The notes below the pieces were generated by a model that had not been told where the DNA came from, did not search any database, and saw only the letters and a list, made by a program, of their open reading frames with translations. Shown here piece after piece: positions 34,830 through 46,885 of a DNA stretch of 64,000 nt. The stretch is from NCBI RefSeq assembly GCF_041146395.1, contig NC_090990.1, positions 45,270,001 to 45,334,000 on the forward strand, read 5' to 3'. Numbering within the stretch: the first letter of the stretch is position 1; each line of letters starts with the position of its first letter. The stretch is from Eulemur rufifrons (taxonomy: Eukaryota; Chordata; Mammalia; Primates; Lemuridae). Position numbers and translations under genes: made by a program.

Positions 34830-36950
34830 GTCATAAAACTATCTTTATTCATAGATATCGTAATTCTGTATGTAGAAACTCCTAAGAAATCTATAAAAAA
34901 CTAACACATGAATTCAGCATAATCAGGATACAAGATCAATACACAAAAAACAATTGCATTTTTATATACTATTAATAACTAATCCAAAAATAAAATTAAG
35001 AAAACAATTTCATTGACAATGGTATCATGAAGAACAAAATTTTAGTAATGCATTAAAAAAAAAGATGTATCAGGCTTGTATACCACAAACTACAAAATAT
35101 TTTTGAGACAAATTAAAGAAAATCTAAATAAAATAAGGGATATTCTATGTTCATGGATTGGCAGACTCAATATTGTTAAGATAGCAATTCTTCTCAACCT
35201 TATCAATTCAGTGTAATTTAAAACTGTAGCTATATCCCAGCTGGCTTTTTTTTTTTTTTTTAACAGAAACTGACAAGATGATTCTAAAATTTATATGAAA
35301 ATGCAAGGGACTCAGAATAACTAAAACAATTCTGAATAACAACAAAATTGGAGGACTCATACTTTCCAATTACAAAATTTACTATAAAGCTGCAGTGATC
35401 AAGATAGTGTGGTACTGGAGTATGGTTAGACACATACATCAATGCAACACAATTTAGTGTTCAGAACTATACCCTTGATTTGTGGTTAATTAATAGTTGA
35501 CAAAAATTACAAGGCAATTCTATAATCTTTTCAGCAAATGATGTGGAGTCACTTAGATTTCCACATGCAAAGGGATGGATTTAGATGCTAACCTCATACT
35601 ATATAAGAAAGTTAACTCAAAATGGATCATCAACCTAAATATATGCATTAAACCATAAAACTTTTAGAAGCAAACATAGGAAAAAAGTAGAGTAACTTGG
35701 GAGAGGTAGAGTTTTCCTGAGGAGATGACATCGAGCAGGAAGCTGATTGAAATGAACTTATGCAAAACTCTGGGGTGGGCAGGGAGGAAGAAAAAAAAAA
35801 AAAAACTCTGGGAGAAGAGTGTTCCATACTCCAGGCAGGTAGAATAGCAATTACAGGTGCCCAGAGGTGAGAGTAAGGTATGCGTTTTCAAGGAGCAAGA
35901 AAACCAGTATGGTTGTTTTCATTGTGACACTGGGCTAGACAAAGATCTTTTAGAAAGGACTTAAAAAGCATTGCCTATTTTTAAAAAAGAGTGATAACTT
36001 GAACTTAACCAAATTTAAAATTACTGGTCTTAGAAAAATAACATTAAGACAATCAAGTGTTGAGCTGCAGACTGGAAAAAAATATTAACCAATCATATTT
36101 GGCAAAGATCTTGTATACAGAATAGAAAAAAACCCAAAACTACAACTTAATCAAAAAATGGATAGCTCAATTTAAAAATGGGCAAAAGATTTCAACAGAC
36201 ACATCACAAAAGAAGATACAGTCTATGGGTGGCTACTGGGTACATGTAAGATGCTCACAGTCATTAGTTATCAAATTAATTAGAAATGCAAATTAAATGC
36301 ACAATGAGATACCACTACACATTCACTAAAATGGCCAAAATTAAAATTAATGACAAAACTAAATTTTGTCGAAACGTGAGAGCAACTGGAACTTTCATGG
36401 ATTGCTGTAAAATGGTACTTTAGAAAAAGGTTCAGTAGTTTTTCTTAAAAGTGAAACGTACACTACTACTTGTCCTAATAATTTTACTACTAATTAGTTT
36501 CAAAACAGAAATCAAAGCATTTTGTTCATAAAACACTTACACACAAATTTTCATTGCAGTTTTATTTATAATAAAACTTTAGCTCCAAACTAAAAATATT
36601 CCAAATATCATCATTAGGTGAATGGATAAAAAAAAATTATGGTATATTCATACACTGGAATATTACTCAGCAATTAAAAGGAACACACTACTGATCCGTG
36701 CAACAACGTGAATGATTCTCCAAAACATTATATTGATCAGAAGAATCCATGGTAAATACAATATGTTTCCACTTATATAAAATTTTAGAATAAGCAAAAC
36801 AAATTTATAGGGACAAAAAGCAGAACAGTTTTTTCCTAAGGCTGAAGGTGATGAAATCAACTGAAATGCATCTTGAGAAAACTTCTTGGAATGATATAAA
36901 TGTTCTGAATCTTGATGGGCAAGTGGTTATGTGTTGTTTTTTTTTCTTTT
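34830..36950 (+). mobile_element. Old L1 (L1M-type), ORF2 end and 3'UTR, sense
   Basis: Sense L1 ORF2 text: ttctgtatgtagaaactcct, tattctatgttcatggattg, aaagctgcagtgatcaagat, tcaaaatggatcatcaacct, and 3'UTR text agatgctcacagtcatta, actaaaatggccaaaatt, ggaatattactcagcaatta. Full of stops. It is interrupted at about 35695-35925 by L2-like sequence and at 35249-35264 by a T16 run. Confidence 0.85.
35695..35925 (-). mobile_element. L2-like fragment within the L1
   Basis: Antisense L2 order: ttttcctgaggagatgacat, gagaagagtgttccatactc, tgcccagaggtgagagtaag, caaggagcaagaaaaccag. An A14 run (35791-35804) splits it. L1 text continues on both sides. Confidence 0.5.
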
Positions 36951-37112
36951 TCATTTTTCAAATCTCATTAACCTTTACACTTAAAATAATTATAATTTAT
37001 TGCACTTAAATTATCCCTTAATAAAGCTGATTTATAACCAAAGTTACCAATATTGGTGATAAACCTGAAATGATGAGAAATCTTAAAATCACCTTATTTC
37101 TAAAACAGGCAC

Positions 37113-38890
37113 TATCTTAGTCCTTTGGGCTGATATAACAAAATACCATAAACTGAATAATTCATAAAAAATAGAAATTTATTTCTCATAGTTCTAGTGG
37201 CTGGGGAGTCCAAGATCAAATGTCTGGCAAATTCAGTGTCTGGTGAGGGCTTGTTTCCTGGTTCATGGCTAATCACCTCCTGAAAGGCCTCACATTCCAA
37301 TACAAACACATTGGGGGTTAGGACTTCAACGTGTAAATTTTAGGGTGACACAGAGATGCCAATTGCAGTATTCCATCCCCAATTCTCCAAAATTCATGTC
37401 CTTCTTATATGCAAAATACATACATTTCATCCCCACAGCTTGAAAACCTTAATTTAGTTTATCATTGACTCAAAAATCTAAAGTCCAAAGTCTCATCTAA
37501 ATAACATCTAAATTAGATATGGGTGAGATCCAAGGTACAATTAATTCTGAGGCAAATTTCTCTCCAGCTGGGAACTTGTGAAATCAAACATGTTATGTGC
37601 TTCTAAAATACTATGGTGGGACAGGTAAAGGAGAGACATTCCCATTCCAAAAGGGAGAAATAGGGAAGAAAGGTATAACATGTCCCAAGTGAGTCCAAAA
37701 TTGTAATGTTGGAAAATAATCTTCTTTGACTTGTGATTCTGCCCTCCATGCTCATGGGAGCAGAGATCCTGCCTTCACATCCTTGCTGATTAGGAGTTGG
37801 GCCCACAAACCTCCAGGAAGCTCTACCCCTAGTGACGCTTTTGCAGGTTGAAGTCTCATACCTGTGGCTCTCTAAGGCTGGAATCGCATGCAAGTGGCTC
37901 AACCATTTTGGTGTCACAGGAGTGGCCTCACCTCCATGGCTTGTGCATGGGCACTCTGCATGCTGACAGAGATATCATGGTTGCTGCCAAGCTTTACTTC
38001 CTGTGCCCTCTATAGGGGTGGCCTTCAACATCTACACTGCACCTGGACCCACTGGATGCAAAGGTAGGGAGCAGAGCCTTGAGGAAGCACTGAGCAGAAA
38101 GCATCAGGGTCTTGGCCCTTCCTTTGAAATCATTCTGTCCCCAAGGCCCTTGTACTAGGGCCTATGATGGGAGAGACAGCACTGATAAATGCTGAAATGC
38201 CTTCAGGATCATTCTTTCATTGTCTCCATCAATAGCATCTAGCTGATCCAAGCTAATCTCCTTATCAAATGGTCTCTTGGCCACATTCTTGATGTTCTTT
38301 CTCAAACACATTTTCTCATTTTTCACAATATGGATGAGCTGAGAATTTCTGCATTCTGCTTCCTCTTGATTAAAAATTCCATCTTTAAATTGTTTTTCTC
38401 CTCTCACATTTTACCCTAAGCATTCAAGAGAAGTCATGCAGCACTTTCAACACTTTGCTTAGACATTTCCTCAGCCATACATCCTATCTCATCATTCACA
38501 AGTTCTACCTGCCACAAACACAATTCAATCAACTTATTTGCTACTTTATAACAAGGATGGTCTTTCCTCTAGTTTCCAATAACATGTTCCTTATTTTCAT
38601 CTGAAACCTCATCCGAATGGCCTTTACTATCTATATTTCTCCCATGGAGAAAATGTTCATGACCACTTGGATATTTTTTAAGAACATTAAGGCTTTCTCT
38701 ATAGCTCTCCATTTCTTTTGAGCCTTCAACCAGTATCACGCCTTATGGTGTATCCACAACAATGTAGGCTTTTTTAAGCATGTACCTCAAAAGTATTCTA
38801 GCCTCTACCCATTACCTAATTCCAAAGCCACTTCCGCATTTTTAGGTAATATTACAGCCTGTCTCCTTATTCTCGCCTAGAACACAAATG
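37113..38890 (-). mobile_element. MaLR (ERVL-type) LTR plus internal fragment, antisense
   Basis: 37113-37380 is an MLT1/MST-type LTR in antisense (ggctgatataacaaaatacc, tttatttctcatagttctag, ccaagatcaaatgtctggca, ggttaggacttcaacgtg). 37380-38890 follows the non-coding internal part of MaLR elements in antisense (aattcatgtccttcttatat, aagtccaaagtctcatctaa, attcccattccaaaagggag). MaLRs are non-autonomous endogenous retrovirus-like elements; no gag, pol or env frame is preserved. The matching second LTR on the right is not seen. Confidence 0.75.
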
Positions 38891-38899
38891 TGATGCTGG

Positions 38900-39130
38900 A
38901 AGTGCAGCAATCATTTTACAACCATGAAGCAATGACACAAGGATGAAAACCACACTCAGGATATTTGAGCAAAATGCTAGAAGCCTCTGCTCCTAACATT
39001 AACAAGGGCCACATCAGCTCTGGATTCTAATTTTCAGCTTCTTGTTATGTGAGAATGATGAACAGCTTATTTTTTTAAGCTCATGTAGTCAGTTTTCTGT
39101 TATTCTGCAGCGCAAAGAATAATGCAAACC
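38900..39130 (+). mobile_element. MLT1-type LTR fragment
   Basis: cttcttgttatgtgagaatg, then a diverged tttaagctcatgtagtcag and ttctgttattctgcagcgca, following the 3' part of an MLT1 LTR. Confidence 0.45.
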
Positions 39131-39234
39131 CTAAATGATAAAATGTCTCAAAGCTACAGTAAGTAAAATACTATGCATCATCATATTAATTCTAGAATAG
39201 ATGAGTACATTAACGGACAGTCCAGAATGCATGT

Positions 39235-39297
39235 ATTTATATTTATAAATATATATATTGATATATCTATATCTTATATCTATAGGTATATAATAGT
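39235..39297. repeat. AT-rich simple repeat
   Basis: Degenerate (TATA/ATATCT)n. Confidence 0.85.
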
Positions 39298-39914
39298 TTT
39301 TTTTTTTTAATTTAGACATTTAAAATTAGTACCATATGTGGGGTAGTTCATTTAAAGTAGCTGACAGATGAAGAAAGGTTTCAGAAGGACAGATCTGACC
39401 ATCCTTGGAGGTATTCCTATTCTGACAGCTGGCTCCTCTCTATCTGCACTACCCTACAGTGGTCTTCAGTTTTGGACCATGGCTACTCTCAGTAGACTCT
39501 GACTCTGACAACACAGAACACCCCAGCTCATTGCTCTCCATTACTGAATCTGCTCACCCTTTGTTGTTATCGCTATCTGCCCCATGTGAGTCTTTGTCCT
39601 GCCCTTCCTCAAGCTGGTGCCACGTGATCCTTAACATTGGACCTTTCACAATTGGTAAATTCTTGATGCTTGACTCCTTAATTCGAAAGTCAATTTTCTT
39701 GATAATATTCAGTATTCCATCCTCTGCACTTTTTTCTGCCATCCATTTATGTTGATTGATTAGGTCAGAAAGCCCAAGCTTTTCATTTAGTTCTTCTTAA
39801 CACCCTTGTCATTTAAGTCCATTAGTATTTGAATAGTGGATTTTAAAATATTATATTAAACTTTATTGCTTTTTGACAAAGGCAGCTCAAGAATAATTTC
39901 TGAATGCCTTATAG
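39298..39914. other. Single-copy DNA, nothing assigned
   Basis: A 98-codon plus-strand open stretch (39459-39755) has no recognisable similarity and no splice context. Confidence 0.45.
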
Positions 39915-40060
39915 AAACCATAAAATGTCAGAGCTTCAAGGGCCCTTAGAGATCATCTGCTATTGCCCCTTATTTTACAGATGGAGAAACTACAGCCCAG
40001 AGAGGAGAGTGATTTGCCCATTGTTGTACATTTCATTAGTGAAAGTGCTAAAGATAAAAC
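39915..40060 (-). mobile_element. MIR3/L3-like ancient repeat
   Basis: gggcccttagagatcatctg followed by attttacagatggagaaact and gcccagagaggagagtgat, a combination common in old mammalian CORE-SINE or CR1-type repeats. Confidence 0.5.
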
Positions 40061-40519
40061 TCCAGAACTTTCTTAATTTTTATCTTAATCTCCACTTGTC
40101 CAGGTTTTCTTTCTTGCACTTGGAGGGTCACCCTTATTTATTCATTTTCCTGCTACCATTAGGTGATTCCTGTTTTCCCCCATCTGCAGAAGATGGACTA
40201 ATAAAGGATAATTCCAGTTTCTCTCTTCACCCTCTCACTTGCTCTCACCAGGACGGGAGGAAACGATTTACCTAACTGGAGAGGTGGCAAGAACTTACTC
40301 TGCTAACCAGGAGCAAAGTCAATGAAATGGCATCTCAGCAGTATTGGCCCATCTTGTTCTCATTCTTTTGGAAGACAGTGGGAGACACTCTGACCTTGCC
40401 GGGAGGCTCAAGGAAGGCCTTCTTGAAGGATGAGTTCTTTCAAGCCATAACAAATTACTGCAAATTCCTATAATTTCTCAAAGTTTTTGACTAAGACTTT
40501 TTGTAGGAGTTAGTCCTGC

Positions 40520-41150
40520 TGTTCTGAAAGTTCTCCCTCCAGACCCCATACCTAATCTTTCCTCTAATTTCTCATTCTTATGACAGATTCTTCTGGGAAC
40601 CTACTCCTTTTTCTTTTTCTTTTTTGCTACTTCTATTATAGCGCTTACTGTATGTGTTGAAATTCCCCTTGTTTATTGCCCTTTAACACTTACCTGTGCC
40701 TTGCTCTTGTTTCTCACTGCCAGCACATTGCTTAGAGCAGAATATGTTGAATTGAATAGATGTTCCCTAGCATTCAGTCACATCCAACTAACTCCTATGT
40801 TATTTATTTGCGTCAAATGTTCTCTGTTTCTGGAAAGTTCTTCCCCATTGCTTCACCTGTTTTTATGTGAGTTACCCTACACAATTTTACCCTCTTAGGG
40901 AAACCTCTCTTAGGTCACATGAGGAGGCATTCTTTACTTTTTAGACTTTCTAGGTTGCCAGAGTATTTGAAAATTCCAAAGAACAAGTAATATATAGGAT
41001 TGTAATTATATGTTTAGTGGTCAGTCTCCACCACAAAATCATAAGCGAATTCATGAAAAGGAAATTTCTTATTACCTTTTTATTCCAACATCTACCACTA
41101 TTTTCCTAGCATGCAGTATGTTCTCAAAAGTGATTGTTTGAGTGAAAGAA
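40520..41150 (+). mobile_element. L2 LINE fragments, sense
   Basis: Several sense L2 words in order: attatagcgcttactgtatg, cactgccagcacattgctta, a block of ttctccaagg-like text near 40890 (gaaacctctcttaggtcac), and ttttcctagcatgcagtat. Broken into pieces. Confidence 0.5.
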
Positions 41151-41339
41151 TTAAAAAACACACAATACTACTGAAATCTATAAAGTAACACTGAGTTCCA
41201 TCTACCAGGGAGTCCTAAGAGCATGGTAGGAGGTAGTTCTCTGTGTATGCATGTATGTGTGAACAGTGGCACCTTCGTCTTAGCGTAAGACTCAGGGTTA
41301 ATGAAAGGGAGACTTACAGCTAATGTATATAATCTGTAG

Positions 41340-41485
41340 TTTTTACTTTTTTATTGTCTGTCTTCCATACTAGAATTTAAAGCTCCCTGAGCTGGAAGCT
41401 TTGTCTTATTTATTGCTGTGTCTTTAGCTCCCAAACATGCTTGGTACATAGTAGGTGGTAGGTCAAAATTTGTTAAATGACTATA
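41340..41485 (+). mobile_element. L2 LINE 3' end
   Basis: tttattgtctgtcttccata, ctagaatttaaagctccctg, tttattgctgtgtctttagc, ttggtacatagtaggtggta: a clear L2 terminus. Confidence 0.85.
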
Positions 41486-41489
41486 TCAA

Positions 41490-41660
41490 TAATACTTATT
41501 TAAGATTTGATGTATGCAAATATTGCATCAAGCATCCTGCATGTGCTTGCTCATTAATTCCTCACAGTCACCGAATGTTAGAGGTGAGTAGACTGAAGCC
41601 AGGCAAGGAAGTGACAGGCCCTAATCCTCTGACTCCTAAGTGCTGAATGGCCACTTAAAC
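41490..41660 (-). mobile_element. Possible MIR SINE
   Basis: Weak antisense pattern (agaggtgagtagactgaag, tctgactcctaagtgctg). Confidence 0.35.
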
Positions 41661-42590
41661 TCAAGACTCTTTGGCTCCAAAATCTACATTAAAAGTGAAG
41701 CCAAATAATCCTTATAATTTTTTTCAAAAATTTCCCTAGTTAATTCATAATTGACCTTAATTAATCCCACCTCTGTTATCAGAGGAAAGAAAGCTCTAAG
41801 CCAGGAGTAAATTATATTGCCTTGCAGACTGTGAACTGTAAACTTGTGAACTGAGGGTAAACGAATTGTGATCAGAACACAGTCAGAGCCCAGGCATGGA
41901 GGGATCTCATTACAACTTGGAGACAGCAAAGGAGGAGACGTGTCCACACAGAGCCCAGTCTTTCTGTACTTCATTTCTGAAGGACTGACAGCAAAGCAGC
42001 CTTTTTAATGCAGCTGGTTAGGCTGGGATCTTGTCCGAATGCTTGAAGGTGACTTTGATTCTCAGTTGTTTGGCTTCTAAGGGGAGAAAGAAGGACATGG
42101 CAAGAGCAGGCTCATATTTGACATTGCCTGGTAGCACATGGCCCAGCTCTGTCTGACTTTGGCACTTTGGCAAAGAAGCTTTTCCTTTCCACACAGCACA
42201 TCCTTCTTCTGACCTCACATCTAGAATCTGTTTTGTTCCAGAACAACAACAAGGTTCTCGATGCTCCCATAGCTGCCAACTTTGTAACCAGAGACAAATG
42301 GGAAAGGCAAGTGGATCCTGGGCAACATGTGCCGTTGCTGTCTTGGCTGCAGACAATGATGATGTGAGGTTTATGTGGTTTCCTTGGCAGCTGCTGAGCC
42401 TGATCTATGTGATCAAACTGCCAGACGAGTAATTGTGAACATTCACATAAGGGTGTGCAAAGGGAGAAGAGCTCCTGAAGCAAAGACATGAGCTCCCACT
42501 TTATCCAGTCTTGGTCATGGCAAACATTTTCTGATTCTAATGTATTTCATAGTACCATTTATTATGCTCCTACTATAATGTTCTCATACA
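41661..42590. other. Single-copy DNA, nothing assigned
   Basis: Overlapping minus-strand open frames (42018-42489) look unusually long for the base composition but show no motif or family and no consistent splice sites. Confidence 0.4.
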
Positions 42591-42599
42591 CACACAGGG

Positions 42600-43590
42600 A
42601 AGTATGTATAGCCTCTGAGGACGTGATTTAACAGAAGTCTTAAAGAAGTGAGGCGTTGTGACAATTTGGAGACTGTGTGCCAGACAGGGGCAAATGCGAA
42701 TGCTCTGAGGTAAGAGGACCTCAGTGTGTTCTAAAAATAGCAAGGAGTCCAGTGTGGCAAGAGTAGAGGGGACAAAGGGGACAGAAGATGAGGTCCATCA
42801 GGAAGCAGAGGTTAGTTAGAGAACCACTGTACCTACCTCTTAGAGTTTTCTAGTCCATGTAATAGAAAAGCCATGGGGATATTCTGAACAGAAGAGGGGC
42901 ATGACTTGACTTTCATGCTAAAAGGAACACTCTAGTGGGGAGTGGAGAATAAACCTTGGGAAGGTGAGAGCAGAAGCAGGCAAACAAGTAAAGAAGCTAC
43001 TGCACACATACTGCATAACGTCACATTGTAGCCACAAATATATATAATTATTATTTGTCAATTAAAAAGAAAATATTTAATGTTTTTAACAAAAGGAGGT
43101 ATTGCTGCCATCCAGAGAGAGAGACGCTGGCTTAGACCAGAAGGTGAAAGTAGGGGTGGATGGTGAGAAGTGTTAGCATTCAAGGTGTATTTTGATGGGG
43201 GAACCTGAAGGATTTGCTAATATACTGAATATGGAGTGTGAAGGAAAAAGAGAAGCTGATGATGACTAAGTTTTGGCTTGAACAACTGAGTAAACTAAGG
43301 TGGGGAATGGGGTGGGGAGGGGATGAATCTGGCTTGAAGTAGAAAATCAAGCGCTTTCTTTTAACATGCTAGGTTGGAGATGTCTGTTAGCCATCCCAGA
43401 GAGATGTCAATGGGAAGTTCATATAGAAATCCAGAATTCAGTTAGGACTAGAGATGAAAATCCAGAAGTTAGCAGTGTGCATTTAAAGTAATTGAATTGG
43501 ATGATATCAGCTAGGAAGTAAATGCAGGTAGAGAAAAGAAATCCTGGAAAGATGGACTGATCCCCAGGGAACTCCAATAATGCATTAACA
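42600..43590 (-). mobile_element. L2 LINE, antisense, about 1 kb
   Basis: Long antisense L2 with the right order: aggggcatgacttgactttc, aggaacactctagtggggag, atgactaagttttggcttga, aacatgctaggttggagatg, gatgtcaatgggaagttcat, and gatccccagggaactccaat. Encodes nothing now. Confidence 0.75.
43018..43096 (+). mobile_element. Short old L1 3' tail inside the L2
   Basis: acattgtagccacaaatata and attatttgtcaattaaaaag resemble the last bases of an old L1. Flanks agaagctactgca and ggaggtattgctg look like a diverged target duplication. Confidence 0.45.
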
Positions 43591-43734
43591 AATATGTTAT
43601 TCAACCTTAAATAATTCAACCTATCTTTTGGTGGGCTGTGTTCTATGGCATAATGGGAATTTCGAAATGTGTAAGGCAAAGACCTTGCCCTGAAGAAAGA
43701 GATGTTGGTATATTGTGAAGGAATAGACTTAGCC

Positions 43735-43870
43735 TCCTTCCCACTTAAAAATTACTTAACAGTTTTAAATTTCAGCATTTCTATCTTACAGGTGGGTACT
43801 AAGTACCTGTGTCATAGCAGTTTTATGAGAAGTAAGTTACATATCAAGTATGTGATATTGCACATGTTCT
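43735..43870 (+). mobile_element. MIR SINE fragment
   Basis: aaattacttaacagttttaa, ttctatcttacaggtgggta, and ttatgagaagtaagttacat follow the MIR sense order. Confidence 0.5.
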
Positions 43871-43899
43871 AGCTTCTTTCTCTTCAAAGAATGTTCATT

Positions 43900-44040
43900 G
43901 TGGGAAACTGTTTCCCCACACATCTTCCGCCTACTCTAGACTGTAACTGCACGAGCGCAGCGAACCCTTTTTCTTGTTTCTGTTATATAGAAAATGCCTA
44001 GCCTTGTAGGTTCTCAATAATCATCAGTAGAATACATTCA
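43900..44040 (+). mobile_element. L2 LINE 3' end
   Basis: ctactctagactgtaactgc and atgcctagccttgtaggttc, then tcaataatcatcag. Confidence 0.55.
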
Positions 44041-44910
44041 GTGTGAAAACAGTAGGTGCATTTGGGTAGAATTTAGGTGCCTGGACACTTAGATAAAAGT
44101 AAATGCAGTCCCCTCAGCTTACAGAATTTACATACCACCCAGGCACTTCAGTATAGTGATCCTCAAAGAGAAAGACAACCACAGTGGAAGACTTAATCCC
44201 ACATGAATGACATAGAATTTGTTTCCAACATTGTATTTGTGTATAATCTAAATATGTTGGGTTGCCTTTAATTCATTTAGAGCAAAGCGATGCATCCAAA
44301 CAAAACAAATATCTAGTTCTAAAAGTATTGTAGAAATTCACTGAAGTTTTCTTCAAACTTCAGTGGTGAGGAGTATACATCCTACAATGTACAATCAAAT
44401 TTCTGAAGGATCTGCTTTTCACATCTGTGGTTCCCAAGTGTCAAGCACAAGGCAGTGGCTCATTGTTTATCCTCCTCCTTGAGCTCTTCTCAAGCCTGAA
44501 ACTCTTCTCTCTGGACAGATCACTCTGTCGTCTCTGGAATCTCCATGAATTTTGCCTGTTTGTTTAAATGAATATAGATTTACTGTCTCTCAGTTTCTCC
44601 AAGAGCCCTCTCCTCACCTCACACCCTCTGGACCACAACCCTGTTTCTCATTATGACTTGGGAAGTCAGAGTAGAAGAGGGCAGGGGGATTCTAAGAGCT
44701 TGAGTTTTTTAAATAATTCTTATATGTTAAAAAGGATCGATTATCACAGGAAACTCATACTTCTCATAGGAATAGGGTCTGAATGGAACCCAGGGCAATG
44801 TCATGATCTCTGGGGAGAATTTAAAAGGGCAGAGGGAGTATGAATGGTCTTTTCTTACTCGCGGCCATCCCTGTATATTTTCTCCCCACCTGCCTTCATT
44901 TCCTCACCTG
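44041..44910. other. Single-copy DNA, nothing assigned
   Basis: No coding or repeat signal recognised. Confidence 0.5.
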
Positions 44911-45325
44911 TATTAGTTTGCCAGGGCTGGTGTAACAAAATACCACAGCCTGAATGGCTTAAACAACAAAAACTGTATGTTGCTCACAGTTCTGGTGCCG
45001 GAAGGCTGAGGTCGAGGTGTCAACAGGGTTGGTTTCTTCTGAGGCCTCTCTCCTTGGCTTGCAGAGAGCTGCATCCTTGCTGTGTCCTCACGTGGTCTTT
45101 CCTCTGTGCACCAGCATCCCTGGTATCTCCTTGTGTGTCCAAATTTCTGCTTCTTATAAGGATGTGAATGAGATTGAATTAGGGCCCACTCATAGGATCT
45201 CATTTAACCTTAATTACCTCTTCAAGACCCTATCTCCAAAGACAGTCATGCTCTGAGGTACTGGGGTTAGGACTTCAACATAGGAATTTGGGGGTGGCGG
45301 GTCGGACACAATTCAGCCAACAATG
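44911..45325 (-). mobile_element. MLT1-type MaLR LTR (antisense)
   Basis: Complete LTR layout in antisense: tgtattagtttgccagggct, aacaaaataccacagcctga, gcttaaacaacaaaaactgt, ttgctgtgtcctcacgtggt, ccttaattacctcttcaaga, gttaggacttcaacatagga. About 415 bp, no coding sequence. Confidence 0.85.
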
Positions 45326-45454
45326 CTTGTGGCGGACACTTGTTCCGTGACTGTGTCCTTATTGCGCTTTTATCCTGGGGCAATTTGAGAAGCTTCACAG
45401 GCACGGTGAGTAAAGCACAGAGTTCGAGTTGGACAGGCTGTGGTGTGATTACCA

Positions 45455-45690
45455 AATGGGCACTGAGGTGGAAGAGCAGGGCCTGGGCCCTAGACTGTCC
45501 TGGGATTGACTCTCAGCTGAGCCACTTATTAGCTGAGTGAAGGGCAATGGGGAAATCTGCTAATGGGAAATTTTCACGTATGAATATTGAAGGCATCTTT
45601 TGGACACATTGTGGGGATTAAAAAAATATTATATACACAATACATGTCTAGAAAGCAGTGGATATTCAATAAACATTACTGTCTTTCCTT
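45455..45690 (+). mobile_element. MIR SINE
   Basis: Sense MIR: gattgactctcagctgagcc, acttattagctgagtgaa, ending gtggatattcaataaacatt. Confidence 0.65.
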
Positions 45691-46699
45691 CCATTCCTTA
45701 TTTTAAACAGTAGCTTCTTGGGGGAATTAGAAGATAATAAGTTCATAGGATAGTATTGGAAATTGGGTATGTATAATTAGTGCTCAATGAATGGCAGCTT
45801 TTGTCATTTTAAGTCACTCTCTGCCAGTAGGACACATTTCTCAGACTGGCCAAGCCAACACATTTTTCAAGGAGTGTGGGGTCTTTCTGGACTTAAAGGG
45901 TCTGACCAGCTCATTGCAGTAAACAATCAGTGCATATTGCTGCGCTGTTGTGGTACTATTAATCCATTCTAATTCTAAAACAGTTTTCAAAAACATTTTT
46001 ATATATAGCCATAGTAATTTTGTGAGGTAGGCTGGACTTGTAAATTGCTAATTTATTGTTATTTTTGAGGAAACAGAAGACAAAATAAAGAAGTGTAAGG
46101 TCATACGTCTTGATGGCGCACAGATTCCTCACCCTCAACTTTGACCACAGGATTCCTAAAGTAATGATACTGATATGATGACTCTAACAGCAATCATAAC
46201 AAGATTATGTAGGTCTTTAATAATGACAAAGTCTTCGTATCTTTGAACTTATCTGATAATCACAAAAATCCATTAAAGTTAATCACAGCAGGAATTATTG
46301 CAAATACAGAAAATAAAGCTTAGTGAGTTTCAATGGCCTCTCTAAGGTCCCAGAGTTAATACATGTACATAGTTGTAGTCTACTTGATACATGATTTGTT
46401 GAAGAAATACAGAAGTAGACTGGTCTTGTAAAATATGTCTTTACTCACTTTTATAATCTCCCATATGCTAGAGAAACTGCATCTTCTTATAGAAATCCCT
46501 TGACAAGACAAACCATAGCTGACTATTGAGATAGAGATCCTTTGCCTTTAAATTTACCTTCAATCATTTCAAAGAATCTATTTGCAAATCAACTTAACTT
46601 AGAAGAATACGTAAGCATTTGACATCCTTTTGTAACAACCTACACTTGAAAGCCCACATATCCTTTATTTCACTTGAAATTGCTAAAGCATGGAAAAGA
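45691..46699. other. Single-copy DNA with faint MIR traces
   Basis: Weak antisense MIR patterns near 46020-46120 and 46190-46380. No coding signal. Confidence 0.35.
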
Positions 46700-46885
46700 G
46701 CACATGCTCTAATGTCATTTATTATTGGGTACAAACACTGGCTCCATCACTTATTAGCTCTCACTAGGCTTCAAATTTCTCATCTGTAAAATAAGAGAAC
46801 AATAGTTTCTACTTTATTGGGTGATTGTAAGAGTTAAATGAGATAGAGCCTGTGGGATATTTAGAACTTCTGAATATTTTGTGTT
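46700..46885 (+). mobile_element. MIR SINE
   Basis: Sense MIR: ctccatcacttattagctct, ctcatctgtaaaataagaga, gtaagagttaaatgagatag. Confidence 0.75.

Noticed and set aside
37380..38890. Search for retroviral gag/pol/env frames in the MaLR interior
   Set aside because: Only short broken frames; MaLR interiors are non-coding relics.
42018..42489. Overlapping 112- and 125-codon minus-strand frames
   Set aside because: Two frames open over the same DNA, no motif, no splice pair; likely chance in a G/C-balanced stretch.
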